Part shown: positions 36,748 through 45,359 of the stretch, one piece after another
How positions within the stretch are numbered: position 1 is the first letter of the stretch
Layout of the letters: each line of letters begins with the position of its first letter
Origin: Alloyangia pacifica
GTDB lineage: Bacteria; Pseudomonadota; Alphaproteobacteria; Rhodobacterales; Rhodobacteraceae
NCBI RefSeq assembly: GCF_900116195.1
Contig: NZ_FOZW01000010.1
Span: forward strand, 186,001-250,000
Reading direction: 5' to 3'
DNA length: 64,000 nt
The notes under the pieces: model-generated
Databases searched by the model: none
What the model was told of the DNA's origin: nothing
What the model saw: only the letters and a program-made list of their open reading frames with translations
Position numbers and translations under genes: made by a program

Positions 36748-37638
36748 ATGCGCAAACCCTACATGCCCAGCGTCGGCGAGCTTGAAGCCTTCGTCGCCTG
36801 CGCCCGGCGCGGCACCACGACCATGGCGGCCGAGAGCCTGAACCTCACCCAGAGCGCGATCTCGCGCTCGCTCGCGGCGCTGGAGGATCGGCTCGGCGTC
36901 GCGCTCTTCCTGCGCGTGCGGCAGAGGCTCGTGCTGTCCCCGGCCGGACAGGTCTTTCTGCTACAGGCCGAGAAGGTGTTGGGAGAACTCGACGGTGCGG
37001 CGATGGGAGTCATGGCCTTCGGCGGGCAATCCACCGTGCTGCGCCTCGCGGTGCTTCCCAGCTTCGCCCGCACCTGGCTGATCCCGCGCCTGCCGAGCTT
37101 TGCCCACGCCGCCCCCGGCATCACCCTCGACCTCACGGCGCGACTGCAGCCGGTGGAGTTCGCCCGCGACCCCTTCGATCTCGCACTTATGCGCAGCCAG
37201 CATGAAACCCCCGGCACGAGTGCCGAGACCGTCGCCCGCGAGGAGATGGTGGTGGTCGCCGCTCCGACCCTGCTCGCGGGCCGCGCCGAACTCGCCGACG
37301 CCGAACTTCTGGACCTGCCGCTGCTGCAGCAATCCACCCGTCCGACACTCTGGCTCGACTGGTTCCGCGGCAGCGACACCGACGCCCGCCGCATCCTGCG
37401 CGGCGCGCGTTTCGACCATTTCGACATGATCCTCGATGCGGCCACCGCCGGGCTCGGCGTCGGCATCGTCCCAGAGATCATCGCCCGCCCGGCCCTCACC
37501 AGCGGCCAGCTCGCCCTCGCCGCCCAGCGCCGCTTCGACACCGGCGAGAGCTACGCGCTGATCCTGCCGGAGCGCAGCGCCAGCAGCGCCGAGGTCGGTG
37601 CCTTCCGGGACTGGCTTCTGAGCGAAATCGCCGCCTGA
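36748..37638 (+). CDS. LysR family transcriptional regulator (GcdR-like)
   Basis: A 296-residue LysR regulator: N-terminal winged helix (LEAFVACARRGTTTMAAESLNLTQSAISRSLAALEDRLGVALFLR) and a C-terminal effector domain. It diverges from gcdH and the CaiB CoA-transferase, as GcdR does in other proteobacteria, so glutarate or glutaryl-CoA is a likely effector. The N-terminal domain also carries the less common start MRKPYMPSVGELEAF. Confidence 0.88.
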   Translation: MRKPYMPSVGELEAFVACARRGTTTMAAESLNLTQSAISRSLAALEDRLGVALFLRVRQRLVLSPAGQVFLLQAEKVLGELDGAAMGVMAFGGQSTVLRLAVLPSFARTWLIPRLPSFAHAAPGITLDLTARLQPVEFARDPFDLALMRSQHETPGTSAETVAREEMVVVAAPTLLAGRAELADAELLDLPLLQQSTRPTLWLDWFRGSDTDARRILRGARFDHFDMILDAATAGLGVGIVPEIIARPALTSGQLALAAQRRFDTGESYALILPERSASSAEVGAFRDWLLSEIAA

Positions 37639-37787
37639 GACCACCCGGCACGGCCGGAACCGGAAACACCCGCTTGAGCTGCCCGAATATTCAGCACAGG
37701 CTTGCCCTGAGGCAGCCGGCACCGCCGCATACCTTTGCAAAAGTCCGAACCTTCTTCTTCAGTACCGCAGACCCCCGGAAGGACATC

Positions 37788-39017
37788 ATGGCCGAAGAGC
37801 TCACCCGCAACGCAGGCACCAACGATGCCTTCACCCTCGTCCTGAACGCCCAGGCGGTCCCTGGCTCGCAATGGACAGAAGGCCAGAACGCCATTCTCAG
37901 CGACGCGGGCTTCGCCGTGGCCTCGGAGACGATCCGTGGCTGGCCCGGCTACGCCGAGACGCCGCTCGTCGCCCTGCCGGCGCTGGCGGCGGAGACCGGC
38001 GTCGCTGCGCTGCACTACAAGGACGAGAGCACCCGCTTCGGCCTCGGCAGCTTCAAGGCGCTCGGCGGCGCATATGCCGTGGCGCGGCTGCTGCAGAAGG
38101 AGCTGTCGGCCCGGCTGGGCCGCGATGTGAGCATGGAAGAGATCACCGCCCGCGCGGTCCCCGAGGCGGCGCAGATCACCGTCTGCTGCGCCACCGACGG
38201 CAACCACGGCCGCTCGGTCGCCTGGGGCGCGCAGAGCTTTGGCTGCGCCTGCGTGATCTTCATCCACGCGACCGTCTCCGAAGGCCGCAAGACCGCCATC
38301 GAAGCCTTCGGTGCCGAGGTCCGCCGCACACCGGGCAACTACGACGACTCGGTGCGGGAGGCGCAGGAGGTGGCAAGCGCGGAAGGCTGGTTCGTGGTCT
38401 CCGACACCTCCTATCCCGGCTACATGGACGTGCCGCGCGACGTGATGCAGGGCTACGAGATCATGGCCGCCGAGGCGCTCGACGCGCTCGATCAGCCGCC
38501 CACCCACATCTTCCTGCAGACCGGAGTCGGCGGCATGGCCGCGGCGGTCACCGCGCAGGCCGTGCGTCGCTACGGCACCGACCGCCCGAAGATCGTGCTC
38601 TGCGACCCGGATCAGGCTGCCTGCTTCCTCGCCTCCTACCGCACCGGCGCCCGCACAGCGGTGCATGGCGATCTCGACACGCTGATGGCGGGGCTCGCCT
38701 GTGGCGAGGTCTCGGCGCTGGCCTGGGAGATCCTTCAGGACCACGGCGACGCAGTCATGGCCCTCACCGATGCCACCGCCATCGCTGCCATGCGTCGTCT
38801 CGCCTTCCCCCAGGGTGGCGATCGCGCGCTGGTCGCCGGCGAGTCGGCCGTCGCCGGCATCGCCGGGCTGCGCCTGGCCATGGCCGACCCCGAGGCTCGC
38901 GAAAAGCTCGGCCTCGACGCCAGCTCCCGCATTCTCACCTTCGGCACCGAGGGCGACACCGACCCCGAGCTCTACGAAGAGCTCATCGGCGCCCCCGCCT
39001 CGCAGATACGCGCCTAG
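37788..39017 (+). CDS. dpaL: diaminopropionate ammonia-lyase
   Basis: PLP enzyme that splits 2,3-diaminopropionate to pyruvate and two ammonia, 409 residues. The PLP lysine lies in STRFGLGSFKALGGAYA, and ATDGNHGRSVAWGAQ, TGVGGMAAAV and GGDRALVAGESA are family motifs. The frame is open from 37674; ATG 37788 was chosen for its GGAAGGA site 5 bases upstream. Thirteen bases separate its stop from the N-carbamoylase gene, so the two form an operon. Confidence 0.92.
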   Translation: MAEELTRNAGTNDAFTLVLNAQAVPGSQWTEGQNAILSDAGFAVASETIRGWPGYAETPLVALPALAAETGVAALHYKDESTRFGLGSFKALGGAYAVARLLQKELSARLGRDVSMEEITARAVPEAAQITVCCATDGNHGRSVAWGAQSFGCACVIFIHATVSEGRKTAIEAFGAEVRRTPGNYDDSVREAQEVASAEGWFVVSDTSYPGYMDVPRDVMQGYEIMAAEALDALDQPPTHIFLQTGVGGMAAAVTAQAVRRYGTDRPKIVLCDPDQAACFLASYRTGARTAVHGDLDTLMAGLACGEVSALAWEILQDHGDAVMALTDATAIAAMRRLAFPQGGDRALVAGESAVAGIAGLRLAMADPEAREKLGLDASSRILTFGTEGDTDPELYEELIGAPASQIRA

Positions 39018-39030
39018 GAAAGGACCCCCC

Positions 39031-39960
39031 ATGAGCCGCAAGTTCACCGTCGCCGCCGCCCAGCTCGGCCCCATCGCCAGGGACGAGCCGCGCAGCTCCG
39101 CCGTCGCCCGCCTGTGCGCGATGATGAAGGACGCCAAGGCGCGCGGCGCCAGCCTCGTGGTCTTCCCCGAGCTTGCGCTCACCACCTTCTTCCCGCGCTG
39201 GTTCATCGAGGCCGGCCCCGAGCTCGACCGGTGGTTCGAGACCGAAATGCCGAACGACGCCACCGCGCCGCTTTTCGACCTCGCCAGGGAGCTGCAGATC
39301 GGCTTCCACCTCGGTTACGCCGAGCTGACCCCGGACGGGCATCACTACAACACCGCGATCCTCGTCGGCCCAGACGGCGAGATCGTCGGCAAGTACCGCA
39401 AGATCCACCTCCCCGGCCACTGGGAGAACGAAGAGTGGCGCCCCTTCCAGCACCTCGAGAAACGCTACTTCGAGAAGGGCGATCTGGGCTGGCCGGTCTT
39501 CGACATGCTCGGCGGCAAGCTTGGCATGTGCATCTGCAACGACCGCCGCTGGCCCGAGACCTGGCGGGTGCTCGGCCTCGGCGGTGCCGAGCTGGTCTGC
39601 CTCGGCTACAACACTCCGATCCATTTCGCCCCGGCGCCCGAACACGACCATCTGCAATACTTCCACAACGAGCTGTCGGTGATGGCGGGCTGCTACCAGA
39701 ACGGCACCTGGGGTGTGGCGGTGGCCAAGGCCGGGCTGGAGGAAGGCTCGGTGCTGATCGGCGGCAGCCTCATCGTCGCGCCCACCGGCGAGATCGTCGC
39801 CAGGGCCAGCACCTCCGGCGACGAGGTGATCTGCGCCGAGGTCGACCTCGACCGGTGCGCCGAGATCCGTGCCAATGTCTTCAACTTCGAAGAGCACCGC
39901 GAGCCGCAGGACTACCTGCCGATCACCGCGCCCAAGACCAAGCGCCGCGCCGCCGAGTAA
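39031..39960 (+). CDS. N-carbamoyl-D-amino-acid hydrolase-like amidohydrolase (nitrilase superfamily)
   Basis: A 309-residue carbon-nitrogen hydrolase with the Glu-Lys-Cys triad at Glu47 (VFPELALT), Lys124 (KYRKIHLPG) and Cys169 (GMCICNDRRWPE). The NDRRWPE extension after the cysteine and YFHNELSVMAGCYQNGTW are typical of D-carbamoylases, which hydrolyse N-carbamoyl-D-amino acids to the amino acid, CO2 and ammonia. It follows dpaL closely, so its natural substrate may be a carbamoylated diaminopropionate rather than a hydantoin product. No hydantoinase is present in the window. Confidence 0.85.
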   Translation: MSRKFTVAAAQLGPIARDEPRSSAVARLCAMMKDAKARGASLVVFPELALTTFFPRWFIEAGPELDRWFETEMPNDATAPLFDLARELQIGFHLGYAELTPDGHHYNTAILVGPDGEIVGKYRKIHLPGHWENEEWRPFQHLEKRYFEKGDLGWPVFDMLGGKLGMCICNDRRWPETWRVLGLGGAELVCLGYNTPIHFAPAPEHDHLQYFHNELSVMAGCYQNGTWGVAVAKAGLEEGSVLIGGSLIVAPTGEIVARASTSGDEVICAEVDLDRCAEIRANVFNFEEHREPQDYLPITAPKTKRRAAE

Positions 39961-39975
39961 CGCGGCCCCAAAGAG

Positions 39976-40078
39976 CGTATTTGAAAAGAGAAGAAGCGGA
40001 GGACGCGCTGCCCTCCGCTTCTTCGTCTAGAGGAAGGTATCCCGGGGGAGGCGCGCAGCGCGGCGGGGGCAGAGCCCC
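39976..40078. repeat. composite palindromic intergenic repeat, copy C
   Basis: Three modules: TATTTG-AAAAGAGAAGAAG (39976-39996), an inverted repeat of the AAGAAGCGGAGG / CCTCCGCTTCTT kind ending in CTTCGTCTAGA (to 40031), and TATCCCGGGGGAGGCGCGC followed by GGGGGCAGAGCCCC (40038-40078). Modules 1 and 3 recur reverse-complemented at 46044-46160; module 3 recurs at 58841-58885. Convergent gap between the carbamoylase and yggT genes. Confidence 0.8.
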
Positions 40079-40103
40079 ATCCGGGCCGGGCGCGCCGCCA
40101 GGC

Positions 40104-40397
40104 TCAGTAGCCGTAGAAGAAGCCGGCGTTGTTGGCGAGGATGATGCGGATTGCGTAGATCGCGATCAGCGTCACCAGCGGCGCGAGGTCGAGCCCGCCC
40201 ATCGGCGGCAGCACCCGGCGGATGGTGGAATAGATCGGCTCGAGCAGCCGGTTCAGCCCGTCCCAGATCTGCGCGACCAGCGGCTGGCGCAGGTTCAGCA
40301 CCTGGAAGTTGATTAGCCAGCTCATGATCACGTGGGCGATGATGATGAACCAGATCACGTCGAGGATCAGCATCAGGATCTGGAACAGCGATTGCAT
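40104..40397 (-). CDS. YggT family membrane protein
   Basis: A 97-residue inner-membrane protein with two spans (about residues 5-27 and 72-90) separated by the conserved NFQVLNLRQPLVAQIWDGLNRLLEPIYSTIRRVLPPMGGLDLAP loop read in parts here, typical of YggT/CCB3-like proteins that take part in membrane protein or osmotic functions. The start at 40397 gives the family N-terminus MQSLFQILMLIL. Role uncertain. Confidence 0.85.
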   Translation of the reverse strand: MQSLFQILMLILDVIWFIIIAHVIMSWLINFQVLNLRQPLVAQIWDGLNRLLEPIYSTIRRVLPPMGGLDLAPLVTLIAIYAIRIILANNAGFFYGY

Positions 40398-40527
40398 GCG
40401 GGTGCGCCCTTTATCAGTAAAACCGACCCAAGACCTAGGCAGCCTCGGGGCAAAGCTCAAGAGTGCCGCAAGGTCGCGGTTGACCTTCACGTCACCCTGC
40501 GACCCCTTTGCCCCGAAAGGAGCGCCC

Positions 40528-41130
40528 ATGTACCCGTTTCTGCGCCTCGCAAAGGAAATGTTCCTGGTCCGCAAGTCCCCGCCGCTCGCGACCGGCGAAC
40601 TCAGCGTCACCCGCCATATCTGCTGGCCCTGGGATCTCGACATGTTCGCCGAGCTCAACAACGGCCGCGTGTTGACGCTCTACGACCTCGGCCGGATGCC
40701 CATCGCCAGGCGGAGCGGCCTGCTGGCGCTGCTGAAGCGCGAGCGCTGGGGTTTCGCCGTTGCCGGGGCGACGGTGCGCTATCGCAAGCGGGTGAAGCTT
40801 TTCGACCGCATCGAGATGCGCAGCCGGGTGATCGGCTGGGACGCGCGCTTCATCTACGTCGAGCAGAGCATGTGGAAATCCGATGGCGACTGCGCCAGCC
40901 ATGCGGTGTTCCGCACCGCGGTGACCTCCGGCGCCGGGATGATCGCGCCCGAGCGGGTGATGGCATTGCTCGGCAGCGAGACCACCTCGCCCGCGCTGCC
41001 GGCCTGGGTTGCGGCCTGGAGCGAGTCCGAGTCGCAGCGCCCATGGCCGCCGATGCAGGAGCCGGTGCCCGCGCCGCTGCACATCGCCGGCATGGACGAA
41101 GTGGAAGCGACCGGGGAAGACGCCGCCTGA
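40528..41130 (+). CDS. acyl-CoA thioesterase-like protein (hotdog fold)
   Basis: A 200-residue protein of the thioesterase/4-hydroxybenzoyl-CoA thioesterase-like group: ICWPWDLDMFAELNNGRVLTLYDLGRM is the hotdog-fold signature with the tilted Asn/Asp, and YRKRVKLFDRIEMRSRVIGWDARFIYVEQ the core strands. ATG 40528 follows AAAGGAG. A cytoplasmic acyl-CoA or related thioester substrate is likely, not defined. Confidence 0.75.
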   Translation: MYPFLRLAKEMFLVRKSPPLATGELSVTRHICWPWDLDMFAELNNGRVLTLYDLGRMPIARRSGLLALLKRERWGFAVAGATVRYRKRVKLFDRIEMRSRVIGWDARFIYVEQSMWKSDGDCASHAVFRTAVTSGAGMIAPERVMALLGSETTSPALPAWVAAWSESESQRPWPPMQEPVPAPLHIAGMDEVEATGEDAA

Positions 41131-41227
41131 TCCCCTGCCGCGCCGGGTTGTTTGCCTTGCCTTGCCCCGCCCTGCCCTGTTCTATCGCCGCGAGGGCAAT
41201 CACAGGGCAAATCGGGGCAGGACGAGC

Positions 41228-42565
41228 ATGAAGACGGACGCGGCGCTGCGCAGGCGCATCTGGGGCTGGTTCTTCTTCGACTGGGCCAGCCAGCCCTACA
41301 ACACGCTGCTGATCACCTTCATCTTTGCCCCCTATGTCAAAGAGCTGATGGGCGACGGCAGCGCGGCGCAGGCGGCCTGGGGTTTCGGCATCGGCGCGGC
41401 CGGGCTGGTCATCGCGCTGCTCGCCCCGGTGCTCGGTGCCGTGGCCGACAGCGGCGGCCACCGGCTGCGCTGGATCTGGCTGTTCTCGGCGCTCTACGTT
41501 GTGGGCGCCGCGATGCTCTGGTTCGCCGCCCCGGGGCAGTTCAACCTCGCCGCCACGCTGTTCTTCTTCGCGCTGGGGCTGGTGGGCATGGAGTTCGCCA
41601 CGATCTTCACCAACGCCATGCTGCCGGACCTCGGCCCGCGCGAGCAGATCGGCCGGATCTCGGGCAACGGCTGGGCCTTCGGCTACCTCGGAGGCCTGAT
41701 CGCCCTGGCGCTGATGCTGGCGCTCTTTGCCGAGAGCGCGGCGACCGGCAAGACCTTCCTCGGGCTCGACCCGGTGCTCGGCCTCGATGCGGCGCAGCGC
41801 GAGGGCACCCGCGCCGTCGGCCCGCTCACCGCGCTCTGGTATGCGGTCTTCATGATCCCCTTCTTCCTGTGGGTGAGGGAGCCCAAAGCCACCGCCTCGA
41901 AAGGCGCGGTGCGGCACGGCCTTGCGCAGCTCAAGAACACGCTGCGCCGCCTGCCCCGCCGCCCCTCGCTGCTGGCCTATCTCACCTCGTCGATGTTCTA
42001 CCGCGACGCGCTCAACGGCATGTATGCCTTCGGCGGCATCTACGCGGCGGGGGTGCTGGGCTGGTCTGTGGTCGATACGGGCGTCTTCGGCATTCTCGCC
42101 ATTGTCTCCGGCGCATTCTTCGCCTGGCTCGGCGGCCATGCCGACACGCGCTTCGGCCCGAAGCCGGTGATCACCGCGATGATCGTGCTGCTGACGCTGG
42201 TGGCCCTGGCCATCGTGCTGGTCGACCGCACCAGCGTCTTCGGCCTGCCGGTGGCCGAGGGCTCGAAGTTGCCCGACCTCGCCTTCTACCTCTTCGGCGT
42301 GCTGATCGGCGCGGGCGGCGGTGTGCTGCAGTCGGCCTCGCGCAGCATGATGGTGCGACAGGCGGATCCGGCGCGCATGACCGAGGCCTTTGGCCTTTAC
42401 GCGCTGTCGGGCAAGGCCACCTCCTTCCTCGCGCCACTGATGATCGGCATCGTCACCGCGCTGAGCGGCTCGCAGCGGATCGGCGTCACACCGCTGATCT
42501 TCCTTTTCGCAATCGGCCTCGGTCTGTTACTCTGGGTGAAACCAGACGGAGATCGAGCAGAATGA
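41228..42565 (+). CDS. UMF1 family (Atg22-like) MFS transporter
   Basis: A 445-residue integral membrane protein with about 12 spans, MFS fold. FDWASQPYNTLLITFIFAPYV at the start and the NAMLPDLGPREQIGRISGNGWAFGYLGGL segment place it in the UMF1/Atg22-like family, whose substrates in bacteria are unknown (vacuolar amino-acid efflux in yeast). The last codons overlap the mepA start (ATGA). Confidence 0.85.
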   Translation: MKTDAALRRRIWGWFFFDWASQPYNTLLITFIFAPYVKELMGDGSAAQAAWGFGIGAAGLVIALLAPVLGAVADSGGHRLRWIWLFSALYVVGAAMLWFAAPGQFNLAATLFFFALGLVGMEFATIFTNAMLPDLGPREQIGRISGNGWAFGYLGGLIALALMLALFAESAATGKTFLGLDPVLGLDAAQREGTRAVGPLTALWYAVFMIPFFLWVREPKATASKGAVRHGLAQLKNTLRRLPRRPSLLAYLTSSMFYRDALNGMYAFGGIYAAGVLGWSVVDTGVFGILAIVSGAFFAWLGGHADTRFGPKPVITAMIVLLTLVALAIVLVDRTSVFGLPVAEGSKLPDLAFYLFGVLIGAGGGVLQSASRSMMVRQADPARMTEAFGLYALSGKATSFLAPLMIGIVTALSGSQRIGVTPLIFLFAIGLGLLLWVKPDGDRAE

Positions 42566-43494
42566 TCCGCACCCTGACCCGCCTTACCCTGGCCTCCACC
42601 CTTGCCCTCGCGCTGGCGTCCTGCAGCGACGACCGGCCCGCGCCCCGAGCGACCAGCACCGACGAGCTGCCCAAGGTCACCGGCGTGATCTCATCCAAGA
42701 GCGCGAAACAGCTCTTCGGCGCGCAGAATGTCTCGGCCCGGCTGACGCCCGCCGCCTTCGGCTCCTATTCCAAGGGCTGCGTCGCCGGTGCCCAGCAGCT
42801 GCCCGAGACCGGGCCGACCTGGCAGGCCATGCGCCTGTCGCGCAACCGCAACTGGGGCCACCCCGAATTGATCGGCTTCCTCGAGGACCTGTCGCGCAAG
42901 GCCGCGGCCCTGCCGGGCTGGAACGGCCTCTACGTCGGCGACATGAGCCAGCCACGCGGCGGGCCGATGACCTCGGGCCACGCCAGCCACCAGATGGGGC
43001 TCGACGCCGACATCTGGATGCGCCCGACCGACAGCCTCCATCTCAGCCGCCAGCAGCGCGAGGACATCTCGTCGATCTCGATGCGCCGCGCCGCCGGCGC
43101 CTATGTGAACGACAAGTGGACGCCGCAGCACCACGCGTTGCTGAAGGCTGCGGCGCAGGACCCGCGGGTCGCCCGCATCTTCGTCTTCCCCGGTGCCAAG
43201 GTGCAGATGTGCAACGACGAGACCGGCGACCGCGCCTGGCTGCGCAAGATCCGCCCCTGGTACGGGCATCACTACCATTTCCACGTCCGGCTCGCCTGCC
43301 CGCGCGGCGACAGCTCTTGCGTCAACCAGGCCCCACCGCCGCCGGGCGACGGCTGTGCCGATGCGCAGGCCTGGGTGAACAACATCCTCAACCCTCCGCC
43401 CCCTGATCCCGACGCGCCGGCGCCCAAGCCCAAGCGTGACCTCGTGATGGGAGATCTTCCGGCACAATGCGCCTCCGTTCTCGCCGCGCGCTGA
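42562..43494 (+). CDS. mepA: penicillin-insensitive murein endopeptidase
   Basis: Zinc peptidase that cleaves D-Ala-meso-DAP cross-links in peptidoglycan. The 310-residue lipoprotein-like precursor has ALASC near residue 21 (possible lipobox) and LAS-family metal ligands HASHQMGLDADIWM (His and Asp) and WYGHHYHFHVRLACP (His). Conserved cysteines lie in GCVAGA, MCNDE, ACP, SSCV, GCADA and QCAS. A longer open frame reaches upstream into the MFS gene, but ATG 42562 begins the signal and overlaps that gene's stop by 4 bp. Confidence 0.92.
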   Translation: MIRTLTRLTLASTLALALASCSDDRPAPRATSTDELPKVTGVISSKSAKQLFGAQNVSARLTPAAFGSYSKGCVAGAQQLPETGPTWQAMRLSRNRNWGHPELIGFLEDLSRKAAALPGWNGLYVGDMSQPRGGPMTSGHASHQMGLDADIWMRPTDSLHLSRQQREDISSISMRRAAGAYVNDKWTPQHHALLKAAAQDPRVARIFVFPGAKVQMCNDETGDRAWLRKIRPWYGHHYHFHVRLACPRGDSSCVNQAPPPPGDGCADAQAWVNNILNPPPPDPDAPAPKPKRDLVMGDLPAQCASVLAAR

Positions 43495-44405
43495 CCGCGG
43501 TCCGCGCAGCCTGCGTGGTGAGTCTTCTGGCGGTCTCGGCCTGCGCCGGGACCCCGGATGGCAAGCCGCCCGCGCGCTACATCGGCACCTATACCTGGCA
43601 CAACACCCATGACCGCTTCGGCGGCTTCTCCGGGCTCGAGGTCAGCGACGACGGGCACGCGTTCACCGCGATCAGCGACCGCGGCAGCATCGTCATGGGC
43701 ACCTTCCGGCGCGAGGACGGGCGCATCACCGGGCTCGAGGCCACACCGGTGGAAAAGCTGCTCGACGAGACCGGCACCCGGATGCACCCCGATATCGACG
43801 ATGCCGAAGGCCTGGCCATCGGCCCGGACGAGCGTCTCCACGTCTCCTTCGAAGGACCGCCGCGCATCCATGCCTCCGAGCGTTACGACCTGCCCGCCAC
43901 GGTCCTGCCGGAGGGGCCTTTCTATGCCAACCTGCAGCCCAATTCCGGGATGGAGGCGCTCGCCATAGACGCCGAGGGCCGCCTGCTGACCCTGCCCGAG
44001 CGCTCGGGCCTGCTCACCCGTCCCTTCCCGGTCTGGCGGCTGGAAGATGGCCGCTGGAGCCATGCTTTCGATCTGCCCCGCCGCGGCGGCTTCCTGGCGG
44101 TGGGAGCCGACATCGGCCCGGATGGGCGCTTCTACCTGCTCGAGCGGGAATTCACCGGCTACGCCTTCCGCAGCCGCGTGCGCCGCTTCGACATCGAGGA
44201 CGACGAGGTCCGCAACGAGACCACGCTGTTCGAGAGCGCCCCGCTCGAGCATGACAACCTCGAGGGGCTGGCGGTCTGGAGCCCGGCACCGGGACGGATC
44301 CGGCTGACGATGATCTCGGATGACAACTTCAAGTTCTTCCAGAAGACGCAGATCGTCGAGTACGATCTGCCGGAATCTCTTGATCCGCGCGAGATGAGCC
44401 AGTAA
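43467..44405 (+). CDS. esterase-like activity of phytase family protein, exported
   Basis: A 312-residue exported protein; the signal ends near the lipobox-like SACAG. The body has the repeated blade pattern of a beta-propeller: GGFSGLEVSDDGHAFTAISDRG, DIDDAEGLAIGPD, NSGMEALAIDAEGRLLTLPE and HDNLEGLAVWS, typical of PF13449. Its start lies 28 bp inside mepA, so the two are coupled and probably act together on the envelope. The substrate is unknown. Confidence 0.8.
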   Translation: MRLRSRRALTAVRAACVVSLLAVSACAGTPDGKPPARYIGTYTWHNTHDRFGGFSGLEVSDDGHAFTAISDRGSIVMGTFRREDGRITGLEATPVEKLLDETGTRMHPDIDDAEGLAIGPDERLHVSFEGPPRIHASERYDLPATVLPEGPFYANLQPNSGMEALAIDAEGRLLTLPERSGLLTRPFPVWRLEDGRWSHAFDLPRRGGFLAVGADIGPDGRFYLLEREFTGYAFRSRVRRFDIEDDEVRNETTLFESAPLEHDNLEGLAVWSPAPGRIRLTMISDDNFKFFQKTQIVEYDLPESLDPREMSQ

Positions 44406-44408
44406 AGA

Positions 44409-44470
44409 CCCGCCCGTCCGCCGGGCAGGCGGGCCGAGTTCCCCGCCACCTTGTAAAACGGGTCACCCAC
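44409..44470 (+). promoter_or_regulatory. leader with mutually exclusive hairpins before yhhQ
   Basis: The block GGCGGG (44428-44433) can pair either with CCCGCC upstream (44409-44414) or with CCCGCC downstream (44442-44447). The second stem has the loop CCGAGTTC and is followed by an A-rich tail (GTAAAAC) and then the start codon at 44471. This is the shape of a switch; the transporter downstream handles queuosine precursors, targets of preQ1 riboswitches elsewhere, but the known preQ1 consensus is not met. Confidence 0.3.
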
Positions 44471-45112
44471 ATGACACGCTCCTTCCTTCCCGGCATCCTT
44501 GCCATGGCCGCCACCGTGCTGGCCTCGAATATCCTCGTGCAGATCCTCTTCGGCCAATGGCTGACCTGGGGTGCCTTCACCTATCCGATCGCCTTTCTCG
44601 TCACCGATCTGATGAACCGCCTTTACGGCGTGCACGCGGCGCGCAAGGTGGTGCTGGCCGGCTTCGTGACCGGGGTGATTTGCTCGCTGATCGGCACGCA
44701 GGTGATGCTGCAGGGCGACGGCTATACCTACCCCGCCGTGACGCTGCGCGTCGCCATCGGCTCAGGGGCCGCCTTCCTCGCGGCGCAGCTGATGGACGTG
44801 ACCATTTTCGACAAGCTCCGGGAGGGCGCCTGGTGGCGCGCGCCGCTGGCCTCGACGCTGGTCGGCAGTTCGCTCGACACGGCGATCTTCTTCACCGTGG
44901 CCTTCGCGGGCTCGCTGAGCTTCCTCGAGCCGGGCAACGACGTGTCCTGGGCCAACGAGGCACTGCCGCTTCTGGGCGCGGGACCGGTGGTGCCGCTCTG
45001 GGTCTCGCTGGGGCTCGCCGACTGGATGGTGAAGCTGTCGCTGGCGATCCTTGCCCTCGTGCCCTTCCGGATGATCGTTTCGAAGGCACTTTCGAGTCGT
45101 TCCCTCGCGTGA
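44471..45112 (+). CDS. yhhQ: queuosine precursor transporter YhhQ
   Basis: A 213-residue six-span membrane protein that imports preQ0/preQ1 for queuosine tRNA modification (VUT family). Hallmarks: ASNILVQILFG, the TYPIAFLVTDLMNRLYGVHAARKVV segment with conserved Asp and Asn, AAQLMDVTIFDKLRE and the membrane segment around SLDTAIFFTVAF. The leader shows alternative hairpins. A terminator pair and a candidate RNA lie downstream. Confidence 0.92.
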   Translation: MTRSFLPGILAMAATVLASNILVQILFGQWLTWGAFTYPIAFLVTDLMNRLYGVHAARKVVLAGFVTGVICSLIGTQVMLQGDGYTYPAVTLRVAIGSGAAFLAAQLMDVTIFDKLREGAWWRAPLASTLVGSSLDTAIFFTVAFAGSLSFLEPGNDVSWANEALPLLGAGPVVPLWVSLGLADWMVKLSLAILALVPFRMIVSKALSSRSLA

Positions 45113-45194
45113 GCTGTTAAAAATGCTTTGCGGAGTCCACATTCCGTGGCACGCTGAACTTGCGTTTTTCAAACAGCTGAAAGGAGGTGATCCA

Positions 45195-45251
45195 GTGTCT
45201 AGAGTCACATTGGAGAAAGGTGTCGGAACAGTTCGGAGGGCAGTGCGCTAG
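45195..45251 (+). CDS. candidate 18-codon ORF with an exceptional ribosome-binding site
   Basis: GTG start at 45195 and TAG at 45249-45251, encoding VSRVTLEKGVGTVRRAVR. It follows AAAGGAGGTGATCCA (45180-45194), which is complementary over 15 nt to the bacterial 16S rRNA 3' end; the GGAGG core is 7 bases from the GTG, an ideal spacing. Reading past the TAG in frame gives a further 13 codons to a TAA at 45291. Such a site on so short a frame suggests a leader peptide, a ribosome-sequestering RNA, or a regulated small protein. No known family was recognised. Confidence 0.45.
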   Translation: MSRVTLEKGVGTVRRAVR

Positions 45252-45317
45252 GGCAACCCCTGGCGTGAAGGAACCCGAATTGGCGCGACCTAACCGGCCC
45301 GCCTCCTTGACGTCTCG

Positions 45318-45355
45318 AATGGGTCACCCCACAGGCAGGGTGACCCATTTCCCTT
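45318..45355 (+). terminator. terminator hairpin 1 downstream of the candidate RNA
   Basis: A perfect 12-bp stem (45318-45329 with 45338-45349) with an 8-base loop, followed by TCCCTTTC. It ends the yhhQ or small-RNA transcript. Confidence 0.75.
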
Positions 45356-45359
45356 TCAG

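Noticed and set aside
41152-42561. Long in-frame extension upstream of mepA
   Set aside because: It is the alternate frame of the UMF1 transporter gene; the MepA signal peptide starts at 42562.
45147-45163. Sigma-54-like TGGCAC...TTGC before the candidate small RNA
   Set aside because: The two halves are two bases too far apart for RpoN, whose spacing is strict.
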